Assembly (NCBI GenBank): GCA_024304885.1
Contig: JALJOM010000003.1
Location: forward strand, 2,576,110 to 2,640,109
Source: Beijerinckiaceae bacterium
Lineage (GTDB): Bacteria > Pseudomonadota > Alphaproteobacteria > Rhizobiales > Beijerinckiaceae
Direction of reading: 5' to 3'
DNA: 64,000 nt
The position numbers and the translations under genes were made by a program. Numbering within the stretch: position 1 is the first letter of the stretch; each line of letters begins with the position of its first letter. This document shows, in pieces, positions 20,621 through 30,579 of this stretch. A model generated the notes under the pieces. It made no database searches, was not told the origin of the DNA, and worked only from the letters and a program-made list of their open reading frames with translations.

Positions 20621-20774
20621 AGCGGGATGAAGAAAAGTGTACGGCGGTTTTCCGGCGCAATCGCGTTTACGCAGATTGCGTAAACTTATCTGCCTATCTC
20701 GCTCTAAGCTTTTGGAATCGAGAACGTTTCATGACCTTGGATCGATTCGATCCAAAGTCATCGTGAGCTAGAGC
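20618..20774. repeat. 157-bp palindromic intergenic element ending in TAGAGC boxes
   Basis: The element begins with the degP stop codon (TAGAGCGGGATG) and ends with GCTAGAGC. Inside are a perfect 9-bp hairpin GTTTACGCA-GAT-TGCGTAAAC (20665-20685) and a longer near-perfect palindrome (20731-20761) with TTGGATCGA facing TCGATCCAA, flanked by ATGAC and GTCAT. It looks like a repetitive extragenic palindromic unit. It may also act as the degP transcript end. Confidence 0.7.
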
Positions 20775-20950
20775 CGCAATCCGAGTGCGCAGGACCGGTC
20801 GCAGGCTTCAGCGATCGTTGGAGCCGCGTTCCGTGCGATCCCCCGAAAGCGTGCCCCCGCCGACTCGGGATCACCGTGCGCGCCGGTCCGACTACCCCTC
20901 CCGAAATTGCACAAATATCAGCCGGACCTGCACATTCTTGCCCTGGTTGC

Positions 20951-20979
20951 TTGACAAGCGGTCTCGGCCTGCCTAGGTA
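20951..20979 (+). promoter_or_regulatory. groESL promoter
   Basis: A perfect TTGACA (20951-20956, within CTTGACA) is followed after 17 bp by TAGGTA (20974-20979). The sequence also fits the alphaproteobacterial heat-shock sigma pattern (CTTG, then CCTAGGT). The predicted start near 20986 lies next to the CIRCE operator, the arrangement known for groESL in related bacteria. Confidence 0.65.
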
Positions 20980-20988
20980 CGCGATGCC

Positions 20989-21015
20989 TTGGCACTCGTC
21001 TCACGAGACTGCTAG
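20989..21015 (+). promoter_or_regulatory. CIRCE operator (HrcA site) of groESL
   Basis: TTGGCACTC, a 9-bp spacer, then GACTGCTAG. Against the consensus TTAGCACTC-N9-GAGTGCTAA the left arm has one change and the right arm two. It lies at the expected start of transcription, so the HrcA repressor would block initiation. HrcA itself is not in this window. Confidence 0.8.
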
Positions 21016-21100
21016 CAGGCGTATTTCACTTCAGCCACTCACCGGGTGAGGCCCTCCGACTTGGAGCCGCGCCTCCCCGGCTCTTCGAGGAAGACACGAC

Positions 21101-21388
21101 ATGGGCTTTCGTCCTTTGCACGACCGCGTAGTGGTCAAGCGCATCGAGAGTGAGGAGAAGACCAAGGGAGGCATCATCATCCCCGACACGGCCAAGGAGA
21201 AGCCCCAGGAAGGCGAGATCATCGCCGTCGGTCCGGGTGGCCGTGACGAGAGCGGCAAGCTCACCCCCCTCGACGTCAAGGCGGGCGACAAGGTGCTGTT
21301 CGGCAAGTGGTCCGGCACCGAGGTCAAGATCGACGGCCAGGACGTCCTCATCATGAAGGAAAGCGACATTCTCGGCGTCGTCGCCTGA
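21101..21388 (+). CDS. groS: Co-chaperonin GroES
   Basis: This 95-residue lid of the GroEL chaperonin has all the typical parts: [20 protein letters not shown], the mobile loop [20 protein letters not shown], and the C-terminal [16 protein letters not shown]. It is the first gene of the groES-groEL operon, 54 bp before groEL, under the CIRCE-controlled promoter. Length and sequence are entirely regular. Confidence 0.98.
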   Translation: MGFRPLHDRVVVKRIESEEKTKGGIIIPDTAKEKPQEGEIIAVGPGGRDESGKLTPLDVKAGDKVLFGKWSGTEVKIDGQDVLIMKESDILGVVA

Positions 21389-21439
21389 TCCCGTCCCTCG
21401 TCGCCGGATATTTCTTTCAGGAACTCGACCCAGGAGTAG

Positions 21440-23086
<1,647 letters not shown>

Positions 23087-23123
23087 TCGCCCCGCACCCC
23101 CGCGTCATTGGTTCGATACGAGG

Positions 23124-23149
23124 AAGGCCCCGGTTTCCGGGGCCTTTTT
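23124..23149 (+). terminator. Rho-independent terminator of groESL
   Basis: A perfect 10-bp stem AAGGCCCCGG / CCGGGGCCTT with a TTT loop is followed by a T run (23145-23149). It lies 37 bp after the groEL stop. Confidence 0.92.
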
Positions 23150-23190
23150 CATGCGCATAGATCGGGCTGACCGCTGCCAGCGGAGATTGA

Positions 23191-23361
23191 CGCAAAGCCG
23201 ATATCGCCGAGCGGAAGGCCGATTTCGAGGGCAAGGCCTCGAAGATCCGGGCCGAGCTCTCGATCCTGAAAGATCGGATCGCCCTGGTTCTATGGTCGAT
23301 AGGCGGTGTCGGCTTCGGCGTTCGTCTTCTCGCTATCACGTCGTTCTGGCCCCTTCGTTGA
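23191..23361 (+). pseudogene. Remnant of a coiled-coil membrane protein (C-terminal fragment)
   Basis: After an in-frame stop, this 56-codon stretch reads RKADIAERKADFEGKASKIR, then AELSILKDRIALVLWSIGGV, and ends at TGA 23359-23361. An amphipathic charged helix followed by one hydrophobic helix is typical of the C-terminus of small coiled-coil/TM proteins (DUF1640-like) that are common in alphaproteobacteria. No start codon or upstream part is found, so I read it as a leftover. The rest of the 658-bp groEL-ihfA gap (23362-23744) shows nothing I can support. Confidence 0.45.
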
Positions 23362-23744
23362 TCCGCCTCCGGTTTCCGGACCCTCGTCTGGCGCCAAGAT
23401 GCGGTCCCGACACCCACGAAACCGGGCGTCACGGCACGTGCGCCGCTTCCATTTCCTCCCGGATGGACTAGGATACGCCCGAGCTCGGGGGGACAAGGGC
23501 AACGGGGCGTGCCCGCATGGGCGCTCGGCTGGAGCGCCAGGACCACCTGCGCCACGGCACGAGCAAGAACCCCGGAGAGAAGTTCCCGCCGACGGGCGGG
23601 CGTTTTCTCGAACTCGGGCCGCGATCGTGAGACCGGTTCTCACGGCGAAGGCTCGCGGGCGTATCTTGCCGATACGAACGGCCCGGGTTAGGGATCCGCA
23701 CGAAAAAAAGGCCGCCGAGAAGAGCGGCTCGAGGGAGAGCGCAG

Positions 23745-24110
23745 GTGCGTCGGACGTCGGATTCCGATAAGGATGGTGCGCGCAAAACCGCGACGCGAGC
23801 GGATCTCCTGGATGCCGTTTATTCTTCCTGCCACTCCTTGTCCCGTGCGCAAGCGCGGCAGATTTTCGAGATGGCGCTCGAGGAAATCGCCGCCGCCTTG
23901 GAGCGCGGCGAGAACGTGAAGCTGCGCTCCTTCGGCCTGTTCTCGGTGCGCTCGAAGCGCGAGCGCATCGGCCGCAACCCACGGACAGGGATCGAGGTTC
24001 CGATCAAGGCGCGCCGTGTCCTGACGTTCAAGCCGTCGCCCGTGCTCTCGGCCTCGGTCAACGGGGTTGCGATCCACGACAAGCAGGAGGCCGACGACAC
24101 GGACCCGTGA
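23745..24110 (+). CDS. ihfA: Integration host factor alpha subunit
   Basis: IHF bends DNA in replication, recombination and transcription. The GTG start, with GGGAG upstream, gives 121 residues. The core is TRADLLDAVYSSCHSLSRAQ, then IAAALERGENVKLRSFGLFS, and the DNA-intercalating beta-arm around RIGRNPRTGIEVPI with its Pro tip. Compared with typical IHF-alpha it has about 10 extra residues at each end. The stop overlaps the GTG of the amidase gene (GTGA). It is not in the pheT or MerR-type contexts often seen for ihfA. Confidence 0.88.
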   Translation: MRRTSDSDKDGARKTATRADLLDAVYSSCHSLSRAQARQIFEMALEEIAAALERGENVKLRSFGLFSVRSKRERIGRNPRTGIEVPIKARRVLTFKPSPVLSASVNGVAIHDKQEADDTDP

Positions 24111-25579
24111 ACCCGCTCGGCCGTGCGTGCCAACCCATGCAAGCTCTCCTGCTGCGATCCGCGACCGATCTTCGCTCCGCCTTGCGCGGCCGCGAGATTT
24201 CGGCCCTTGAGCTCGTGGCCGCCGCGATAGCTCAGGTCGAGCGCATCAATCCCGCGGTCGGGGCGGTCGTCGTGACGGATTTCGAGCGGGCTCTCGCGGC
24301 GGCGAAGGAGTCCGACGAGCGTCTCGCCGCCGGCACGGCGCGGCCCCTCGAAGGCTTGCCACTCACCATCAAGGAGTCCTTCGCGGTGGCAGGGCTGCCG
24401 ACCACCTCGGGCCTCCCCGCCTTGAAGGAGTATCGGCCGGCCGAGGATGCCGAAGCTGTCGCGCGGCTGCGCAATGCCGGCGCGATCGTTCTCGGCAAGA
24501 CGAACGTGTCTCGCCTCACAGCCGATCTACAGACCTACAACAGCCTCTACGGCCGCACCGGCAATCCTTGGAACCTCGCCTATTCGCCCGGCGGCTCCTC
24601 CGGGGGAGCGGCCGTCGCGCTCGCGACCGGAATGGCCACCCTCGAGCTCGGATCGGATCTCGCCGGCTCGATTCGATGGCCGGCCCATTGCTGCGGGATC
24701 TTCGGCTTGCGCCCGACGTCGGGCGCCATCTCGACGCTCGGGCATGTTCCCCCGCTGCCTGGCCAGGCGGAGGCTACGATGGACGAGATCGCCGTCGCCG
24801 GACCGCTCGCGCGTTCGGCCGCAGACCTCGCTCTCGCTCTCGACGTCCTGATGCCGTCGCGCGATCCCGCGAGCGGGGGTCGCGGCATCGCGCCGGCGGG
24901 ATTACGCGTCGCGGTCTGGCTCGACGAGCCCTTCAGCCCGGTCGACTCCACCGTGGCCGAGGCCGTGCGACGTGCGGCGCAGCTACTCGAGGGTGCCGGG
25001 GCGAAGGTCGATCCTTCTGCGCGGCCGGAATTTTCGTTCGCCGAGTGCTGGGAGGTTTTCGCCTTCCTCTGCCACAGGGCCGTCGCTGCGGCGATGCCGG
25101 ACGAGATGCGCGCCCGTATCGTCGCGTCGGCGCAAGGCTACGCGCCCGAGGATCGCTCGCATCGCGCGCTTCAGGCCCGCGCCTTGACGCTCGATCCGAG
25201 CGAGCAGGCCCTCCTCGAGTCGCGGCGGTCGCGGCTTTGCGACGCTTGGCGGCCATTCTTCGAGCGCTTCGATGTCGTGCTCTGCCCGCCGGCCTGCGTC
25301 GGGCCCATTCCTCACGACCAGAGCCCAGACCCCTTCGCCCGGCTGATCCGAGTCGATGGGGAGCCGCAACCCTATTTCGACCTCATGCATTGGGCCGCGC
25401 TCGCGAGCGCGGCGGGGCTGCCGGCAGCGGTCGCGCCCGTGATGCTCGGCGACGACGGGCTGCCCCGCGGGGTGCAAATCCTCGCCGCCGCGGGAGACGA
25501 TCGCAAGGCTGTCGCGGTCGCGGCTATGCTCGAAGCGCTCGGGGCGGAATTTCAGCCTCCACCGATCATTTTCGCGTGA
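24107..25579 (+). CDS. Amidase signature family hydrolase
   Basis: This 490-residue amidase has the Ser-cisSer-Lys triad: Lys89 in LTIKES, the cis-Ser in PGGSSGGAAVALATG (about 162-175) and nucleophile Ser188 in GSDLAGSIRWPAHCCG. Relatives hydrolyse amides such as acetamide or indoleacetamide, or act as the GatA subunit of tRNA amidotransferase. The lack of gatB/gatC and the C-terminal sequence argue against GatA. The GTG start overlaps the ihfA stop; an ATG at 24137 is an alternative. There is no signal peptide. The substrate is not predictable. Confidence 0.9.
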   Translation: MNPLGRACQPMQALLLRSATDLRSALRGREISALELVAAAIAQVERINPAVGAVVVTDFERALAAAKESDERLAAGTARPLEGLPLTIKESFAVAGLPTTSGLPALKEYRPAEDAEAVARLRNAGAIVLGKTNVSRLTADLQTYNSLYGRTGNPWNLAYSPGGSSGGAAVALATGMATLELGSDLAGSIRWPAHCCGIFGLRPTSGAISTLGHVPPLPGQAEATMDEIAVAGPLARSAADLALALDVLMPSRDPASGGRGIAPAGLRVAVWLDEPFSPVDSTVAEAVRRAAQLLEGAGAKVDPSARPEFSFAECWEVFAFLCHRAVAAAMPDEMRARIVASAQGYAPEDRSHRALQARALTLDPSEQALLESRRSRLCDAWRPFFERFDVVLCPPACVGPIPHDQSPDPFARLIRVDGEPQPYFDLMHWAALASAAGLPAAVAPVMLGDDGLPRGVQILAAAGDDRKAVAVAAMLEALGAEFQPPPIIFA

Positions 25580-25746
25580 CGATTACCAGCAATTACTTCC
25601 GGCCTCCCTATCTCCACAACAGGGCGCCAAGGCTCGCGCAAGCGAGATCGGCGAGTGTGCAAGGGCACAGATCAGGCTCGGCCGATGTGGTCTTCCTTCC
25701 ACGTGATCTTCCGATCGAGAAACCGTGATCGGCAAAAGCCCGTAAA

Positions 25747-25764
25747 GGTTAGACCGAATTAACC
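25747..25764. promoter_or_regulatory. Short dyad before the 64-aa gene
   Basis: GGTTAGACCGAATTAACC: arms GGTTA and TAACC around 8 bp, 50 bp upstream of the start at 25814. The right half resembles the TTAACC half-site of CtrA. An operator role is only a guess. Confidence 0.3.
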
Positions 25765-25813
25765 GTCCTGACGCAGGCTCGACCGAGCGCTCCACACGAA
25801 ACGAGCAACACCC

Positions 25814-26008
25814 ATGACCATGCAGCACGCCCCCGAACCCGTCATCCGCCGAGCACGCCCCGTCGATTTGCTTTCGTCGTTCTACCGCAACATCGGGATT
25901 TCCGCCGTTGCCGGAGCCCTCGAATCGTCGGCGCGCCGGGCGACGAAGCCCACCCCGATTCGTCCGGCTGACCTGCCGGCGATCCTGCGCAACGACGATA
26001 CGGCGTGA
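25814..26008 (+). CDS. Small hypothetical protein (64 aa)
   Basis: The frame starts MTMQHAPEPVIRRARPVDLL and continues SSFYRNIGISAVAGALESSA, ending in PIRPADLPAILRNDDTA. The central part looks like one short amphipathic helix, and codon usage resembles the neighbouring genes. No clear ribosome binding site is present (only GAGC), and I do not recognise a family. It stands alone between the amidase and phosphoesterase genes, after a small dyad. I rate it more likely coding than not, because its composition is balanced and not the Arg/Pro-rich kind produced by chance frames here. Confidence 0.5.
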   Translation: MTMQHAPEPVIRRARPVDLLSSFYRNIGISAVAGALESSARRATKPTPIRPADLPAILRNDDTA

Positions 26009-26074
26009 GGCGCTGCGCCGAGGGCGAGCGCCTGACCGCGAGCGAGGCCGCTCGGCACATGCACGCGTCGCCAG

Positions 26075-26134
26075 AGTGGTTTCCGATTCAAACGAATCAG
26101 AAACCACTTTCCATTCGTGTTTTGTCGCAATTTT
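26075..26134. repeat. Dispersed element with perfect hairpin
   Basis: A hairpin at 26075-26108 pairs AGTGGTTTC with GAAACCACT and, inside it, GATTC with GAATC, with a 4-base loop. It is followed by TTTTGTCGCAATTTT (26120-26134), the core shared with the elements at 0.3, 2.2 and 43.4 kb. The two inner arms are GANTC sites. The rest of the 455-bp gap (26009-26463) has no gene that I can support. Confidence 0.65.
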
Positions 26135-26428
26135 CTCAGCGATCTCGCTGTTGCGCGAGCGCAATCTCAGAGCGGCTTTCGCCCCAAATGGCGGAAGTAT
26201 ACCGCGATGGTCGGCGAGGACGACTCCGCAAGGACCCGTGGTCCCATGCCACGGGAGCCGGGAGCACAGGCACGGAAGCCGACGTTGCGAGGGGTGATCG
26301 CGGACGCTGACATCGACTTTGCGAAAAATCACGGAAATTGCGAAAAATCACGACAATTTTGTAATCTACGGTTCCCGTCGTCGGAAAATACTTCGGCAGT
26401 GCATCCGACATGCAGGGCAAGGTGCGGT

Positions 26429-26457
26429 TTGTCTTGCGTCCCGGGATCCGGTATATT
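26429..26457 (+). promoter_or_regulatory. Putative promoter placing +1 at the start codon
   Basis: TTGTCT (26429-26434), 17 bp, then TATATT (26452-26457). Only six bases separate the -10 box from the ATG at 26464, so transcription would start at or next to the start codon and the mRNA would be leaderless. Confidence 0.5.
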
Positions 26458-26463
26458 GAACGC

Positions 26464-27375
26464 ATGACGCATATCACTCGCCGGCTTTTCCTGCGTGGCG
26501 CAACCGGCTTCACTTTGGCCGGGACCGGTGTCGGTTCCTATGCTTTCGCGGTCGAGCCTGAGCTCTTCCTCGAAGTCACATCGTATCGCGTGACGCCGCC
26601 GGGCTGGCCGCCCGGACTACGCCTCGAAGCGGCCGTGCTCACCGACATTCACGCCTGCGAGCCTTGGATGCCGGCGGAGCGGGTCGCCGCGATCGCCGAG
26701 CTGACGAACCGGCTCGCACCCGACATCGTCTTTCTCCTCGGCGACTTCAACGGCAGCCTGCGCTATGCCAGCACACCGGTCATGCCCGACGCTTGGGGCG
26801 AGGCGCTCTCGGTCCTGAAAGCGCCGCTCGGGGTCCATGCCGTCCTCGGAAACCACGATTGGCTGCACGGGCCATTGCCCGACATGCCGGCGGACAATGC
26901 GGTCGGCGTTCGGCGCGCGCTCTCGCGAGCAGGGTCCACCTTCCTCGAGAACGACGTTCTGCGCGTGACCAAGGGAGGGCAGGCCTTCTGGGTCGCGGGC
27001 CTCGGCGATCAAATCGCCTGGACGAATCATTCGACCGGACGCTGGAGGAGCAGAGCCGACCTGAAAGCGACCCTCGCGAAGGTGAAGGACGACGCTCCCG
27101 TCATTCTCCTGGCCCACGAACCCGATATATTTCCACGGGTGCCGAGCCGCGTCGCGCTGACGCTCTGCGGTCACACCCATGGCGGTCAGGTCAACCTGCC
27201 GATGCTCGCCGCGTTCCGTCCCGCATCGGAGCTCACCTACGGCCACATCGTCGCCGACAACCGTCACCTGGTCGTCTCGGCCGGCCTCGGGACCTCCGTC
27301 GTCCCGATTCGCTTCCTGCGCCCGCCGGAGATCGTCAAGATCACGATCGAGGCCGGCCCGGCCGCGACCGCGTGA
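26464..27375 (+). CDS. Tat-exported metallophosphoesterase (YkuE/YaeI-like)
   Basis: The 303-residue protein starts with a Tat signal (THITRRLFLRGATGFTLAG). All five calcineurin-like metal motifs are present: LTDIHACE, LLGDFN, GNHDWLH, LAHEPDI and CGHTHGGQVNLP. This is the pattern of periplasmic two-metal phosphoesterases such as YaeI and YkuE, some of which act on lipid phosphoesters or UDP-diacylglucosamine. No ribosome binding site is seen, in keeping with the promoter that sits directly before the ATG. It converges with the Hsp70-like gene after 19 bp. It is not a close duplicate of the phosphoesterase at the left edge, as far as the visible part shows. Confidence 0.9.
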   Translation: MTHITRRLFLRGATGFTLAGTGVGSYAFAVEPELFLEVTSYRVTPPGWPPGLRLEAAVLTDIHACEPWMPAERVAAIAELTNRLAPDIVFLLGDFNGSLRYASTPVMPDAWGEALSVLKAPLGVHAVLGNHDWLHGPLPDMPADNAVGVRRALSRAGSTFLENDVLRVTKGGQAFWVAGLGDQIAWTNHSTGRWRSRADLKATLAKVKDDAPVILLAHEPDIFPRVPSRVALTLCGHTHGGQVNLPMLAAFRPASELTYGHIVADNRHLVVSAGLGTSVVPIRFLRPPEIVKITIEAGPAATA

Positions 27376-27394
27376 GCGGCCGCGCGCCCGCGCA

Positions 27395-28720
27395 CTACGT
27401 CGAAGGTCGTGACCCACACGCGCCGATCACGCGATCGGCAGCCATCAGCGCCAATCCCGAGGCCACGGACTGGAACGCGTCGCCGATGTGGATGCGAGCC
27501 GCATCGAAGCGATCCGCAAACAAGGCGCGAACCGCCGGCACATAGGATGTCCCGCCGGTGAGGAACACGGCGTCGATTTCTCGCGCGCGAAGCCCGGCTT
27601 CACCGATTGTCGCATCCATCGCGGCACCGATCCTCGCGACATCCTCGGCGATCCAGGTCTCGAACTCGTCACGCCTGACCGTTGCGTCGATGGTGACGCC
27701 GCAGCGGGAAAACAGAAGCTTTGCCTCGGTCGCGGAGGAGAGCTTCGCCTTCACGCCGCCGACGACCTGGTAAAGCTCGAAGCCGAGATCCTGCTCGACG
27801 AGCGTGATCAGATCCTCGAGCTGCTCCGGCGCCTCGGCACTTGCCGCGAGCGCGCGAAGCTCGGCCGAGGTCTGCGCCGATTTGAGCCAGGACAGCTGGT
27901 GCCATTGGGCGAAGGCGGCATGGACGAAGGCCGGGATCGGCAGGCGCTTGTCGAACGAGCGATAGAGCGTGCCTTTGCCGAGCCGCGGCGAGATCACGTG
28001 ATCGACGATGCGATAGTCGAACGTATCTCCCGCGATGCCGACGCCGCCGTGAGCCAAGGGCTGCGCGGCCGAGCGGCCGGCTTCGCGAGTGAACCGAAGG
28101 ATCGAGAAGTCGCTGGTCCCGCCGCCGAAATCGGCGATCAGCACCGTTTCCGGCCGATCGAGCGTGCGGGCATACCAATAGGCGGCGCCGAGCGGTTCGT
28201 AGGCGAGCTCGACAGGGGCGATCCCGACGGCGGCATAGGCGGCTTCGAGCCGTGCGAGCGCGAGCGCCTCGTCCGGGCTCGAGCCGGCGAAGACGACCGG
28301 CCTGCCGGCGATGACCGCACCGGGCCGCTGGCCCGCACCCTCGAGGCTCCCGAGCAATCGCGCGAGGAACAAGCCGACCAGACGGTCGAGCGTGAACCGC
28401 TCTCCGTAGATTCGCGTCTCGGTGAAAAGCCTGCTCGCGAGATGTGTCTTGATCGACTGGATGAACCTCTGCTCGCCCTGCGGCTCGATCGCGCGGGCGA
28501 TCGCCTCCGGCCCGGCGGCATAGGCGAGCTTGCGCGGCGCCTCGCTCCACAGCACGAGGGCGGTCCGAAACACGTCCGTCGTGCCCCAGAGCGACGGCCA
28601 GGTCAGGCTTTCGACATGGCGATCGGCATGGGCGAGCGCCACCACGCTGTTGGTGGTGCCGAAATCGATGCCGAGCGCGATCGGCCCCCTGTCGCGCGTC
28701 GTCTCGTTTGCCAAGGTCAC
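27395..28720 (-). CDS. Hsp70 family protein, YegD-like
   Basis: The 441-residue protein has the actin/Hsp70 ATPase fold but is much shorter than DnaK and has no substrate-binding domain. Motifs are phosphate-1 ALGIDFGTTNSVVALAH, phosphate-2 LIADFGGGTSDFSILRF and the adenosine motif AVFLTGGTSYVPAVRALF. Relatives such as YegD are putative chaperones of unknown clients. I chose the GTG at 28720 (GAGG upstream). A longer reading would translate the rpsA terminator hairpin. The gene follows rpsA on the same strand, behind that terminator, so it needs its own promoter or read-through. Confidence 0.88.
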   Translation of the reverse strand: MTLANETTRDRGPIALGIDFGTTNSVVALAHADRHVESLTWPSLWGTTDVFRTALVLWSEAPRKLAYAAGPEAIARAIEPQGEQRFIQSIKTHLASRLFTETRIYGERFTLDRLVGLFLARLLGSLEGAGQRPGAVIAGRPVVFAGSSPDEALALARLEAAYAAVGIAPVELAYEPLGAAYWYARTLDRPETVLIADFGGGTSDFSILRFTREAGRSAAQPLAHGGVGIAGDTFDYRIVDHVISPRLGKGTLYRSFDKRLPIPAFVHAAFAQWHQLSWLKSAQTSAELRALAASAEAPEQLEDLITLVEQDLGFELYQVVGGVKAKLSSATEAKLLFSRCGVTIDATVRRDEFETWIAEDVARIGAAMDATIGEAGLRAREIDAVFLTGGTSYVPAVRALFADRFDAARIHIGDAFQSVASGLALMAADRVIGACGSRPST

Positions 28721-28740
28721 GGCCTCGCGAAGCTTCCCGC

Positions 28741-28776
28741 AAAAAAGAGCCCGTGCGGCTCGCGTCCGCACGGGCT
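28741..28776 (-). terminator. Rho-independent terminator of rpsA
   Basis: The 11-bp perfect stem AGCCCGTGCGG / CCGCACGGGCT with a 7-base loop ends, on the minus strand, in six T residues (plus-strand A run 28741-28746). It is about 50 bp after the rpsA stop. The plus-strand side also ends in TTTT, so it could work both ways. Confidence 0.92.
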
Positions 28777-28827
28777 TTTCGTCTTTCGCCACCGCGTCGT
28801 GCTCGCGACGCGGCTCTCGAGTGCCGG

Positions 28828-30579
28828 CTAGGCTTTCCCGGCCTTCTTCGGCCCTTCCTCTCGGGCGCGCAAGGCGGCGCCGAGAATATCACCGAGCGAG
28901 GCGCCGGAATCGGCCGACCCGTATTGCGCGATCGCCTCCTTTTCCTCGGCGACCTCGAGTGCCTTGATCGAGACGGAGACCTTGCGGGCACGCCGGTCGA
29001 AGGTCGTGATGCGGGCATCGACCTTCTCGCCGACGGCGAAGCGCTCCGACCTCTGGTCGGCGCGGTCGCGGGCGAGCTCGCTGCGCTTGATGAAGGCGAC
29101 GAGATCGGTGCCGGCGATCTTGACGTCGATCCCGCCCTCCTTCACGTCGATGATCTCGCAGGTCACGACGACGCCCTTCTTGAGCTCGACGCCGCCCTCC
29201 TCGCCTGTGCCCTCCGCGGGCTTCGCCGCGAACGGATCGCTGGCGAGCTGCTTCACGCCCAGCGAGATGCGCTCCTTCTCGATATCGACGTCGAGCACCT
29301 TGGCCCGGACGACATCGCCCTTCTTGTACTCGTCGATGAGCTGCTCGCCGGGCTTGTTCCAGTCGAGGTCGGAGAGATGGACCATGCCGTCGACATCGCC
29401 GTCGAGGCCGATGAAGAGGCCGAACTCGGTCTTGTTCTTGACCTCGCCCTCGACCACCGAGCCGATCGGATATTTGTCGGCGAAAGCCTCCCAGGGATTG
29501 ACGAGGGTCTGCTTCAGGCCGAGCGAGATGCGACGCTTGACGGGATCGACCTCGAGCACCTGGACATCCACCTCCTGGCTCGACGAGACGATCTTGCCGG
29601 GGTGAACATTCTTCTTCGTCCACGACATTTCCGAGACGTGGATGAGGCCCTCGATACCGGGCTCGAGCTCGACGAAGGCGCCATAGTCGGTGATGTTGGT
29701 CACGCGGCCGTGGAACCGTGCATCGACCGGATATTTCGCCTCGATGCCCTGCCACGGGTCCTCGAGCAATTGCTTCATGCCGAGCGAGATACGATGCGTC
29801 TCGTGGTTGATCTTGATGATCTTCACGCGCACGTTCTGGCCGATCGACAGCACCTCGGTCGGGTGGTTGACCCGGCGCCAGGCGATGTCGGTGACATGCA
29901 GCAACCCGTCGATGCCGCCGAGATCGACGAAGGCGCCGTAGTCGGTGATGTTCTTGACCGTCCCCTCGATGACCTGGCCTTCCTCGAGATTGGCGACGAT
30001 CTCGTGGCGCTGCTCGGCTCTCGTCTCCTCGAGGACAGTGCGGCGCGAGACGACGATATTGCCGCGGCGCCGATCCATCTTCAGGATCTGGAAGGGCTGC
30101 GGCACCATCATGAGCGGGGTCACGTCGCGGATCGGGCGAATATCGACCTGGCTCCGCGGCAGGAAGGCGACGGCGCCGTCGAGATCCACCGTGAAGCCGC
30201 CCTTGACCTGGTTGAAGATGACACCCTCGACCTTCTCCTGCTTCTCGAAGGCCTTCTCGAGCTTCACCCAGCTTTCCTCGCGCCGTGCCTTGTCGCGCGA
30301 GATGACGGCCTCGCCGAGCGCGTTCTCGATCCGCTCCAGATAGACCTCGACGATATCGCCGACGCCGAGCTTACCTTCGCGGCCGGGGCCTTGGAACTCC
30401 TTGAGCGGAACGCGGCCCTCGGTCTTGAGCCCGAGGTCGATGACCGCGACATCCTTCTCGATCGCGACGACGGTTCCCTTGACCACGGTGCCTTCGAAGG
30501 CCTCGCTTCGGCCGTAGCTCTCCTCGAGAAGCGCCGCGAAATCGTCGCGCGACGGCGCGTAGGTGGACAGTGATGCCAT
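28828..30579 (-). CDS. rpsA: 30S ribosomal protein S1
   Basis: S1 binds mRNA leaders and delivers them to the 30S subunit. The ATG at 30579 has AGGAGAT upstream and gives 583 residues. Six S1/OB-fold repeats are visible: two degenerate N-terminal ones (FEGTVVKGTVVAIEKDVAVI, VEGVIFNQVKGGFTVDLDGA), three canonical ones (IEGTVKNITDYGAFVDLGGI, FHGRVTNITDYGAFVELEPG, VEGEVKNKTEFGLFIGLDGD) and a last one (CEIIDVKEGGIDVKIAG). Length and order match alphaproteobacterial S1. The upstream cmk gene, often adjacent, is absent here. Confidence 0.97.
   Translation of the reverse strand: MASLSTYAPSRDDFAALLEESYGRSEAFEGTVVKGTVVAIEKDVAVIDLGLKTEGRVPLKEFQGPGREGKLGVGDIVEVYLERIENALGEAVISRDKARREESWVKLEKAFEKQEKVEGVIFNQVKGGFTVDLDGAVAFLPRSQVDIRPIRDVTPLMMVPQPFQILKMDRRRGNIVVSRRTVLEETRAEQRHEIVANLEEGQVIEGTVKNITDYGAFVDLGGIDGLLHVTDIAWRRVNHPTEVLSIGQNVRVKIIKINHETHRISLGMKQLLEDPWQGIEAKYPVDARFHGRVTNITDYGAFVELEPGIEGLIHVSEMSWTKKNVHPGKIVSSSQEVDVQVLEVDPVKRRISLGLKQTLVNPWEAFADKYPIGSVVEGEVKNKTEFGLFIGLDGDVDGMVHLSDLDWNKPGEQLIDEYKKGDVVRAKVLDVDIEKERISLGVKQLASDPFAAKPAEGTGEEGGVELKKGVVVTCEIIDVKEGGIDVKIAGTDLVAFIKRSELARDRADQRSERFAVGEKVDARITTFDRRARKVSVSIKALEVAEEKEAIAQYGSADSGASLGDILGAALRAREEGPKKAGKA

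Noticed and set aside
23690..23745. Minus-strand terminator-like hairpin (GCCGC / GCGGC next to a T run) before ihfA
   Set aside because: The stem is only 5 bp and there is no minus-strand gene that would need it.
28720..28792. Longer N-terminus for the Hsp70-like protein (start at 28792)
   Set aside because: It would translate the rpsA terminator hairpin. The ATPase motif starts normally from the GTG at 28720.
28708..30573. A 621-codon plus-strand frame over rpsA
   Set aside because: It is the antisense image of the S1 repeats, hence its apparent internal repeats rich in Asp, Leu and Val.
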